Of a DNA stretch of 64,000 bases, positions 1 through 6,567 are shown in pieces. Every line of letters starts with the position of its first letter. Within the stretch, counting starts at the first letter, position 1. The notes under the pieces were generated by a model. That model was given only the letters and a program-made list of their open reading frames with translations, was not told where the DNA came from and searched no databases. The stretch is from Alphaproteobacteria bacterium (GTDB taxonomy: Bacteria; Pseudomonadota; Alphaproteobacteria; Caedimonadales; UBA1908). The stretch is taken from contig JAJTHL010000017.1 of NCBI GenBank assembly GCA_021298595.1, positions 1 to 64,000 of the forward strand, read 5' to 3'. The position numbers and the translations under genes were made by a program.

Positions 1-4
1 CAGG

Positions 5-122
5 TGTCTGGCCGCTATAGCGAGGGGCCTGCACGCGATCCCATCCCGAACTCGACCGTGAAATCCCTCTGCGCCGATGGTACTTGGTCTTAAGGCCTGG
101 AAGAGTAGGTCGCCGCCAGACT
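5..122 (+). rRNA. rrf: 5S ribosomal RNA
   Basis: The sequence folds as a 5S rRNA. The 5' segment GTCTGGC at 6-12 pairs with GCCAGAC at 115-121 to close helix I. The conserved CGATCCCATCCCGAACTC stretch lies near 37-54, and the alphaproteobacterial 3' arm GAGTAGGTCGCCGCCAG ends near 119. The length of about 117 nt is normal. It is presumably the last gene of an rRNA operon whose 23S lies left of the window. The exact ends are set from helix I pairing only. Confidence 0.95.
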
Positions 123-300
123 CCTCATAACCCTCTTACAAAATTTACTCTGTAAAGCCTCCCTCTCTACAAAAACTCAATACCTTACCCAGAGTTAACA
201 CCCTATCTAAACCTTCTCTATCCTTGATTCACCCAAATACTCTAAAGCTACTCTACACAACACCATCATAATCAACACGCACAAGACAAGAAACAAGTCC
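122..300 (+). terminator. Candidate Rho-dependent terminator (rut-like trailer) after 5S rRNA
   Basis: From 121 to 300 the plus strand has about 61 C but only about 10 G in 180 nt, with no stable hairpin and no T-run terminator after the 5S gene. A long C-rich, G-poor, unstructured trailer is the known signature of Rho utilisation sites. The assignment as the rRNA operon terminator is inference. The rest of the stretch to 386 shows no gene or tRNA. Confidence 0.4.
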
Positions 301-386
301 AATCAATCCTTAAAAAGGTAAGGCCGTTCTAAGCACAATTGTCAATACTCGCCTAAAAACCAAATCTTCATCTAAAAGTGCAAATT

Positions 387-416
387 ATGACATTATTAAT
401 ACTTTCCCAGTAGAAT
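387..416 (+). promoter_or_regulatory. Predicted sigma70-type promoter for the exported protein at 451
   Basis: ATGACA at 387-392 and TAGAAT at 411-416 each match the sigma70 -35 and -10 consensus at five of six bases, with an 18-bp spacer. The gene starts 34 bp further on, behind a CAGGAG ribosome binding site at 437-442. Confidence 0.5.
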
Positions 417-450
417 AGAGCATATGTAGATTGATACAGGAGAATGTCAT

Positions 451-891
451 ATGTTAAAGCTTATCTCAGGAGCTGCGCTCCTTCTCATGATGACGGGTCA
501 AGCCAGCGCCGTCTGCCCAGCGACAACGGAGGTCGCAAAATCCCTTAAGTTTATCCCGCATCTCAATCCAGGCATGTCCATGGCCCCAGATCCCGCTTTG
601 GGGGAGTACATTGTGGGCACTGTCCAGCGTGGCTCTCATGTTCGTACGGGCGTGGAGGCCCCTAAAAAGCTTTCCGTCATTGACAGGGGAGACGTTTGCT
701 CCTACCGGGAGGGAACCATTATGAAAGGTGTCACCATGGCCTTTGACCTGGTCACCCTTCCCCACTTCCATCGTTACTGGACCAATCAACATCAGTATCA
801 AGCCGTCTTTTACGGCAATCATAAAGTGGCGACAGACCTTTTAACGCAAGCACTCGAAAAAAGTAAGAACCTCGAAGATAAGGCCGAGTAA
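451..891 (+). CDS. Exported protein of unknown function (146 aa)
   Basis: The start ATG follows CAGGAG at a spacing of 8 and opens a classic Sec signal peptide. The hydrophobic stretch covers residues 5-16, with probable cleavage after the ASA at about residue 20. The mature part is about 125 residues with two Cys (about 22 and 83), rich in His, Tyr and Val in its C-terminal half, and a charged tail. I do not recognise the family. The gene stands alone between the rRNA operon and convergent genes, with its own predicted promoter, and is probably periplasmic or secreted. An antisense open frame across it (466-822) looks like a shadow because the signal peptide and ribosome binding site support only the plus strand. 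Confidence 0.75.
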   Translation: MLKLISGAALLLMMTGQASAVCPATTEVAKSLKFIPHLNPGMSMAPDPALGEYIVGTVQRGSHVRTGVEAPKKLSVIDRGDVCSYREGTIMKGVTMAFDLVTLPHFHRYWTNQHQYQAVFYGNHKVATDLLTQALEKSKNLEDKAE

Positions 892-1071
892 CCTCAGGAT
901 GTGCGCTTCCCGCCTGGATGAGGAGAACACCCTCCCCATCCAGGGGGGACAGCCAAAACATCTAATTACCCGTTGACTTACTAGCAGGACCCTCCTGAGG
1001 AGAGGGCGAAAATCCAAAAAGGGCTGTCTGAGGTGACGAAACAGCAGGCGCAAATACCTTGCATATCCCTT

Positions 1072-1554
1072 TTATGCTCCCCTAACGTCAATATCTAAAA
1101 CCGCCATTACCACATGAGGAGGAGCATCATCTGGACGTCCATTATTACCACACCACAAAAAATGAACCGTACATGTGTTTGTTTGAACACTGGGATAAAC
1201 GCGTAGAGGTTCTAATGACCACTTTCCAAGAGTAGCGCGCACATGAAGAAGCTGCTCGTGATGTTCAGCAGGGGAATGACAGATAGTTTGCATATTTACA
1301 ATTTTTATACAAGACGACGTAAAAAGATCTAAAAGCCCCTCTTCGGTGATGGGTGTCTTTCCATACCCAATAAGCGTCAAGAAGTTCATAAACTTATTTC
1401 CCGCCTGGATCAAAAGATCCTCCTGAAGGGGCACCGGCCTTTGGGACGGGATTGGTGAGTCCGCCTCAAGCTCATGCTCGGTGGCCCTAAGGGGAGTAAG
1501 AAGTGAAAAAAAGACAGTGAGCAGTGAAGCGAGCGTGAAAACATATGACGACAT
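1072..1554 (-). CDS. Exported protein of unknown function (160 aa), possibly NTF2-like
   Basis: The ATG follows GGAG at 7 bp. Residues 1-24 form a signal peptide (hydrophobic 7-20, Ala near 24). A Pro-rich linker to about 45 leads into a compact domain of about 110 residues containing GLLDLFTSSCIKIVN. A small alpha-helical segment followed by beta strands (HVRATLGKWSLEPLRV) is reminiscent of NTF2/SnoaL-like folds, but that is a weak fold-level guess. Three Cys in the mature protein could form disulfides in the periplasm. It is transcribed leftward and convergent with the exported gene at 451. GC-rich inverted repeats without T-runs lie in the gap at about 910-1000. Confidence 0.65.
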   Translation of the reverse strand: MSSYVFTLASLLTVFFSLLTPLRATEHELEADSPIPSQRPVPLQEDLLIQAGNKFMNFLTLIGYGKTPITEEGLLDLFTSSCIKIVNMQTICHSPAEHHEQLLHVRATLGKWSLEPLRVYPSVQTNTCTVHFLWCGNNGRPDDAPPHVVMAVLDIDVRGA

Positions 1555-1656
1555 AGAAGACTCCAGTTAACTATGATTGTATAGAAAGGCAATGTACATC
1601 TAAATGCATGCAAAGTATAATCTGACAAGAGGTGTTTTTTACTTTGACCTTTACGC

Positions 1657-2550
1657 TCATGGGAGGAGGGGAGCGAAATTTTTTGTAAAAGCTGTGCCTA
1701 CAACTTTGTTGCCGTTGATGTCGATCCCTTGGAGTTTGGATTTTTTTCCCTTTGGCTTTTCAAAAAGAACGGCAAAGAAATCAATTTTATGGGGCGCCCC
1801 GTCTTCTGGATATAGCTGAATTTGAGGTTCCGTGGGGATAAAGACATGCTCTAAAGTTTCGAGAGAAGTGTTCTCAAGGGTTGCTCCTATAAGCTTTAAA
1901 AGACGGGGCTCAAGGTAGTAGATCTGATCCATGTAGGTGACGTTTTTTGAATCTTCGGCATCCGGCCTGTCGGCTTTAATTTCATAAGAGCTAAGAAGCT
2001 CAAAACGACCCCTGTCATAGCGGTAGGATTCTTTTACCCCCAAGGACGGATTCCACCCGGCAGAACGACTCCAAAGGGTAAGGATCGGGGCGTGCCAATG
2101 TATGTCACTTGTGATAACGCTAAAATGTGACGAGCGCCCTTCTTCACGCACAGAGTCAAAGGAAAGAGGCGTCCAGTCGACTTCATCACGTTTAATCAAA
2201 AAAAGGCACCCTGATTCTTGGTAGGCGTGTCTGGCAAGGCTGAGGACCACGAGCCTTGTTTCGTCATCAAAGTAAATGACTTGAAGGCGTTCTTCATCGG
2301 GGATCATTTCTTCTTCCATGAAGAGTTCATCCCCTAGTTTGGGCGTCATTTTGATGTCTTCTTTGATTTTGGCGACGAGAAAGGCCGCGATGTCACGTTT
2401 GCTGTCGGCCTTTTGTGCGGCGCGGTCTTTGGGAAGATCAAAAAGCTTTGCAAGAACGGCTCGCTCGCGTTCAGGCATCGTATCAAGGCTTGCCATAAGC
2501 GTGCCCGCGCAAAAAGAAAACATCACAAAAAAGCGAAACAAAACGGTCAT
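1657..2550 (-). CDS. Exported protein of unknown function (297 aa)
   Basis: A signal peptide occupies residues 1-20 (hydrophobic 3-17, then LMASLD). The mature region starts with a charged helical segment (about 25-80), followed by a beta-rich central part with many aromatic residues (about 90-200). A C-terminal stretch contains IPTEPQIQLYP and ends in LLP. I recognise no domain. It is separated by about 100 bp from the next leftward gene at 1072-1554, and both are small exported proteins, so they may share a role. It is transcribed in the same direction as the kinase-like gene upstream (2598-3128). Confidence 0.7.
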   Translation of the reverse strand: MTVLFRFFVMFSFCAGTLMASLDTMPERERAVLAKLFDLPKDRAAQKADSKRDIAAFLVAKIKEDIKMTPKLGDELFMEEEMIPDEERLQVIYFDDETRLVVLSLARHAYQESGCLFLIKRDEVDWTPLSFDSVREEGRSSHFSVITSDIHWHAPILTLWSRSAGWNPSLGVKESYRYDRGRFELLSSYEIKADRPDAEDSKNVTYMDQIYYLEPRLLKLIGATLENTSLETLEHVFIPTEPQIQLYPEDGAPHKIDFFAVLFEKPKGKKSKLQGIDINGNKVVGTAFTKNFAPLLP

Positions 2551-2597
2551 GGATCCCTGCCACTGTTATGGGTTATTTCCCTCTACTTTGTCATACC

Positions 2598-3128
2598 TTA
2601 GGAAGTCTTACCAGTGTGATCTCTCATGAGGCTTTGAAGAAGCACCTTTTGTTCCTTGAGAGAGGTGATCTCTTGAAAGGACGTGAGGGGATAGGTTGTT
2701 CGAAGTACGTCGATGCGAGGGTGTACTCGGCTTTGAAATCCCCACATATATTTTATGAGTCGAAAACGCAAGACCTCTGGGCACAAAGGGGCACGGTCAT
2801 CAATGGATCTATCTTTGAAGAAGCGACGTTTTATCAAGCGGGCAAGACATAAAAGACGGGGCAGATGAAAATAGAGCACAAGATCGGCGCGCGCCCAACG
2901 CACATCAAGGGACGAGAGGCTGTTGCCGTCAATGATCCAATGGTCTGCGTCCACAAGGGCCCGCTGCTTTGACAGAAAAACGTTGGCGTTTTCTTCTACC
3001 CAGCCCTCTTTAAAAAAGATTTTATCCAAATGAAAAAGGGGAAGGCCAGTTGCCAGATGAAGCTGTTTAGCAAAGTGACTTTTGCCGCTTCCGGGAAGAC
3101 CAAAAATCATGATACGTTTTCGTGCCAT
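2598..3128 (-). CDS. P-loop nucleotide kinase-like protein (adenylate-kinase-like / FlaR type)
   Basis: The Walker A motif GLPGSGKSHFAKQL sits near residues 10-23 of the 176-aa product. It is followed by an HLDKIFF segment and a WIIDGNSLSS motif, the pattern seen in DNA topology modulation FlaR-related and other adenylate-kinase-like P-loop proteins. A basic lid-like stretch IKRRFF follows. I prefer the ATG at 3128 over the one at 3152 because AAGGA lies 7 bp upstream. Substrate specificity cannot be read from the sequence; such proteins are annotated variously as AAA or shikimate-kinase-like. Cytoplasmic. Confidence 0.75.
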   Translation of the reverse strand: MARKRIMIFGLPGSGKSHFAKQLHLATGLPLFHLDKIFFKEGWVEENANVFLSKQRALVDADHWIIDGNSLSSLDVRWARADLVLYFHLPRLLCLARLIKRRFFKDRSIDDRAPLCPEVLRFRLIKYMWGFQSRVHPRIDVLRTTYPLTSFQEITSLKEQKVLLQSLMRDHTGKTS

Positions 3129-3272
3129 GGAAAGATCCTTGAGGTCAGACATTGCTGCGCGTTAAAAGTTCCACAAAGATAGTGACTAGTGAGGCCGCAA
3201 GCAAGGGTAAATCAACGTGGGTGATAACGGGCCATCGCACTCTTTAACAGCGCCCTATTTTTACCGACTTAC

Positions 3273-3626
3273 TTGCCATACTGGTCCCCGAGGCCCATGT
3301 CGAGTATAAGTTTGGAGGTAAAAAACGCTCTTGCAAAAAGCTGGCAACATAGTGACGCGTTTTATTGTCATGACTTCCGAAAGGATATTTATCCCTACCC
3401 CGGCTCGGCGTTCAAAAGCTTCAGAGGTTTGCTTTGGTACGGTGATCCAAAGGACATGGTTTATGAGAAGTTTTCTTTTGGAGGACGAGGGACAATTTTT
3501 GAATTAAGAGGCAGACAAGCTCATTTCTTTGTTGTGCAGGAGCAGCCACTAAGAAGAAGTTTTATATATGTTGCCCGTGAGATAGTTAAGCAGAGGTCTA
3601 AAAAGGGGAAACGGCAAGTTATCTAA
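3273..3626 (+). CDS. Doubtful small open frame (117 aa)
   Basis: This rightward open frame lies in the 400-bp gap between two leftward genes and overlaps the last 78 bp of the Nudix gene. Its middle part (FYCHDFRKDIYPYPG to about residue 85) has an amino acid composition compatible with a real protein, but I see no family, no signal peptide and only a poor ribosome binding site. A second frame at 3262-3353 is also open. It could be the remnant of a decayed gene or chance. Apart from this, I see nothing in 3153-3548. Confidence 0.25.
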   Translation: MPYWSPRPMSSISLEVKNALAKSWQHSDAFYCHDFRKDIYPYPGSAFKSFRGLLWYGDPKDMVYEKFSFGGRGTIFELRGRQAHFFVVQEQPLRRSFIYVAREIVKQRSKKGKRQVI

Positions 3627-3968
3627 AGAAAACCATGACCAGCCTTCGCATTTGTGGGGCTCTAAATTTTGAGGGGCGTCAGAGGTCTGTCCTTCCATAA
3701 AGAGGGACACATAGTGTTTTTGCTCGGTGTCAAAAAAATCATGGGTTATCCCTAGAAAACGCACGCTTGGAAGCGTAATACCAGTTTCTTCGCGTGCCTC
3801 ACGTTTGGCGCCCTCTTCTGGCGTTTCTCCAAACTCAAGGTGTCCGCCGGGCGGGCCCCAAGTCGCCTCACCATGACTTTGGCGTCGTCTTCCTAAAAGA
3901 AGGTGCCCTTGGTCATTCTTGATCAAAACAGCGATCCCGATGCGGGGAATGGGATGGGGCACGGTCAA
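3549..3968 (-). CDS. Nudix hydrolase (MutT/NUDT15-like)
   Basis: The 139-aa protein carries the complete Nudix box, GX5EX7REUXEEXGU, near residues 41-63 (GGHLEFGETPEEG then AKREAREETGI), with both catalytic Glu pairs. The flanking LLLGRRR and ATWGPPGGHLEFGE context resembles the NUDT15/MTH2 and ADP-ribose type small Nudix enzymes that hydrolyse nucleoside diphosphates linked to another moiety. The start overlaps the 3' end of the GNAT gene by about 56 bp, so the two are probably co-transcribed and translationally coupled. The exact substrate is unknown. Confidence 0.85.
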   Translation of the reverse strand: MTVPHPIPRIGIAVLIKNDQGHLLLGRRRQSHGEATWGPPGGHLEFGETPEEGAKREAREETGITLPSVRFLGITHDFFDTEQKHYVSLFMEGQTSDAPQNLEPHKCEGWSWFSLDNLPFPLFRPLLNYLTGNIYKTSS

Positions 3969-4476
3969 TTCTTTTGATCATCCATTGTCTGTTATTGGCA
4001 CCTTCTAGGGTGTTAAAGCCTACCTTTTTGAAAAAAGCAATAGCCCTTTGATTATCCAAGGCTGGATCAACAAAAGCGTGGGTAAAATGTTCATGAATAA
4101 GGGTCTCAATAAAAAGAGACAGGGCACAAGCGGCAATCCCTTGGCCCAAAAGACTGGCATTTCCCAAGAAGAAATCGATACCAGCGGTATGAGGCGCGAG
4201 CGCCCTTAGGTCTAAGGGATCTAGAAATAAGGTAGTGTCATAGAACTGGCAGTACCCTGCAGGGGTGTGGGCGTAATCATAGATATACGAAAAAACACCA
4301 CAAGAGGCGTCAGGTTGAGTGACTAGGCGACTTGAGTATTTGCGCTCGACGGCTCCCCATGTCCACGCCTTATGGGTGTCCCACCAGGCGTGGACATGGG
4401 GAGCGTTGTGCCACTGGTAGAGTAAGCCAAAGTCTTTCTGTTCCAGGGCTCTAAAGGTAATACCGTGATGTGTCAT
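3913..4476 (-). CDS. GNAT-family N-acetyltransferase, AAC(6')-like
   Basis: This 187-aa protein opens with ITFRALEQKDFGLLYQWHN and a WW pair in the next 20 residues, typical of aminoglycoside 6'-acetyltransferase-like and siderophore-type GNAT proteins. The acetyl-CoA site is around SLLGQGIAACAL (about 109-120). DPALDNQRAIAFFKKVGF near 138-155 is the conserved C-terminal GNAT motif. It heads a two-gene leftward unit with the overlapping Nudix gene. Resistance function is not implied; the acceptor substrate cannot be inferred. Confidence 0.85.
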   Translation of the reverse strand: MTHHGITFRALEQKDFGLLYQWHNAPHVHAWWDTHKAWTWGAVERKYSSRLVTQPDASCGVFSYIYDYAHTPAGYCQFYDTTLFLDPLDLRALAPHTAGIDFFLGNASLLGQGIAACALSLFIETLIHEHFTHAFVDPALDNQRAIAFFKKVGFNTLEGANNRQWMIKRIDRAPSHSPHRDRCFDQE

Positions 4477-4499
4477 ATTTTAAGGGTAACATAAGTCTC

Positions 4500-5996
4500 T
4501 TAAAAGACAGATTCCTCATGACCAAAGCGACCCGATGAGACCAGGGGTCTGGGGCTAGTTTTTATGGTTTCTGCCAACCTTTTTCCGTCACGGCAGTCTT
4601 GCAAAAGAGAACTATTTACCCGAACAGAGGGCAAGAGTTTTTCTTCTTCAAGTTCACCAAGTGTTCTAATCACAGGTGCTAAATCCATCCCGTTTTTGCA
4701 AACAGAGACGACGTCATCGGTCAAGAGAGAGGCAACCTTTACCCGTTTTGGAGATGTCTTTATTTCAGAAAAACTCTGGATAACTGTTGCAAGTCCCATG
4801 ACCCCTTTTGATTTATCGAGGACGCGCGGGCTTAGGTAACTGACGATCTCGTTACGATCTTCAAGGTTTGGTACTTTTGCCAGGGCCGTTATAACAAAAC
4901 TAAGAGGAGAAATGTTGGGACAGTTTGTCAGAATCTGTTTGGATAGCAAAGACACGATATGGGTACGCTCGGTGGGGTCCTCTATTTGAGCAAGGATGTC
5001 ACTTGTATCGCGAAACTCGGTTGCGCCTTTTGCAAAAATGCGGCGAATGATTTTTTCATGGTTAGGCAAGTCCATAAGGGGGAAAAATGTGTCTTTATTA
5101 TACCTAATTGCTCTATCGACGGGGTTGTCTTCATCAAGAGTGGCGTCGAGGGCTTCCCATAGGGCTTGTCTTGCCCGAACATTCCCCCTGATGCCTTTCT
5201 CTTGCAAAAGTTCTTGCGCGTCTTGAATTTGAGCTGTGGTAGGGACGGTCCATGTCAAAATGAGGTTTTTATACAAATGTTGCTGAAGATCGACCGTATC
5301 TAATTGAGAGATATAAACTTCTCCATACTTTACGTTGAGACTCAAGGGCAATCGCTCTTGAAGACTGGAAAGCCTTGGAACCCAGCCAAAGAGACTGAAT
5401 TTTTTTTCTTCATAAAATTGGATGGTCTGCATAAGATGGGCGGGGGCCTGCAAGTTTAAAGAATAAACGGCCCCTTCATCAAAATAAGTTTTAAAGGCTT
5501 TACACACAGACCGGTAGCTAAGCCGCAAAGCTTTTTCTTTCATGGCCAACGCCTTAAGGGCTTCTTTTTCATGCGCAGAGAGGTGGCTCACATCTTCTGC
5601 TTCTCTTGATCTCAAAGTTTCAAGATCACTAGAAACATAGGAAAATATGTGGATTAAAATTTCCGGTGGCATTGCTAATAATTGAGACGTTTGTTGTGAG
5701 TTAGAAGACGAGGCGGCTGTTCCCGCATGCGCCGTGTCGATAGGCTCACCCTGCTTGTCTGAGACATCAACCTTAAGCAAAGATCCTGCTTTGAGAGGCT
5801 GAGGAGTTCTTTTCTTGCGCTGTTTGCGTGGTTGAATGGCAATGCGGGGTTCCTGACCTTCGCGTTTGAGGGCGATGGCTTCGATTTTAGATTTTATGCT
5901 TGGAACAATGGGTCTTGCGGAAGGAGTTTGCTGTGAAGCCGTCGCATGACAGGCGATGACGTTGCATAATGACAAGGCAAAAAAGTAAGGTTTCAT
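4500..5996 (-). CDS. Exported F-box domain protein, candidate secreted effector (498 aa)
   Basis: An AAGGAG ribosome binding site 7 bp upstream fixes the start. A signal peptide covers residues 1-20, ending at ATAS. A basic, Pro-rich linker (about 25-75) and a Ser-rich stretch (about 92-105) follow. Residues about 107-180 match an F-box: AMPPEILIHIFSYVSSD, a charged 30-residue insertion, then YRSVCKAFKTYF. The 310-residue C-terminal part is helical, with repeated segments of the type LAKVPNLEDRNEIVSYLS and IQSFSEIKTSPKRVKVASLL. F-boxes are eukaryotic SCF ubiquitin ligase adaptors and are known in effectors of amoeba- or plant-associated bacteria. Export to a host is inference from the signal peptide. 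Confidence 0.75.
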   Translation of the reverse strand: MKPYFFALSLCNVIACHATASQQTPSARPIVPSIKSKIEAIALKREGQEPRIAIQPRKQRKKRTPQPLKAGSLLKVDVSDKQGEPIDTAHAGTAASSSNSQQTSQLLAMPPEILIHIFSYVSSDLETLRSREAEDVSHLSAHEKEALKALAMKEKALRLSYRSVCKAFKTYFDEGAVYSLNLQAPAHLMQTIQFYEEKKFSLFGWVPRLSSLQERLPLSLNVKYGEVYISQLDTVDLQQHLYKNLILTWTVPTTAQIQDAQELLQEKGIRGNVRARQALWEALDATLDEDNPVDRAIRYNKDTFFPLMDLPNHEKIIRRIFAKGATEFRDTSDILAQIEDPTERTHIVSLLSKQILTNCPNISPLSFVITALAKVPNLEDRNEIVSYLSPRVLDKSKGVMGLATVIQSFSEIKTSPKRVKVASLLTDDVVSVCKNGMDLAPVIRTLGELEEEKLLPSVRVNSSLLQDCRDGKRLAETIKTSPRPLVSSGRFGHEESVF

Positions 5997-6567
5997 GATA
6001 ATCTCCTTGGTTGGGGGTTAAAAAAATGGCAAAAAAATAAGGCAGAAGTCAAAACAGACTTAAAAAAGACCCAGCATAAGCATCTGCTCAAGACCTCCTC
6101 CTAGCGGTAAAGTGTGTGTAAGTGCGATAAATTTTTGTCAGTAAAGAATAAAAAATCTTTTGGATGTGGGCATAGCTAAGGCGTTGTGGGTGTTTAGGGC
6201 TAAACATTAAAAAGACCCCTTGTATCTTGGTGCCTAATGAAAGATTATACCCCTATTAGTCAAAAAACAAAAAACCATGACAGATGGATAATAAATAAAT
6301 AAGAAAAAGTGTGTTATTTATGTTTTTTATTTCTGATTAAATAGTAAAGAAAGAGCTGATTTCATTTGAACTCTAGGCATTCGTTTATCATGGGTGTTTG
6401 CGGGTGATGTCCCCATATCCCTGCCTTGAAGCTCTTGTTTACGATCTGTCAATAAAAAAGGAGTATAAACTGGAATTTTTAAGCGATCTGGAAGATTTCC
6501 AAAAAGGTGGCTTATCTTTTTGATATGAAAATCATATAGTAGGGTGCTGCGTGCTTTTCAGGAAGAA
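5997..6567. other. Long divergent intergenic region without a gene
   Basis: About 570 bp separate the leftward F-box gene from the rightward biotinyl-domain gene. The region is AT-rich, especially 6240-6345. I find no credible gene, tRNA or terminator. An isolated AAGGAG near 6460 is followed only by a CTG-started 17-codon frame, which I do not call. Both flanking promoters presumably lie here. Confidence 0.5.

Noticed and set aside
466-822. Open frame on the minus strand across the first exported gene
   Set aside because: The plus-strand gene has a signal peptide, promoter and ribosome binding site; the minus frame has none.
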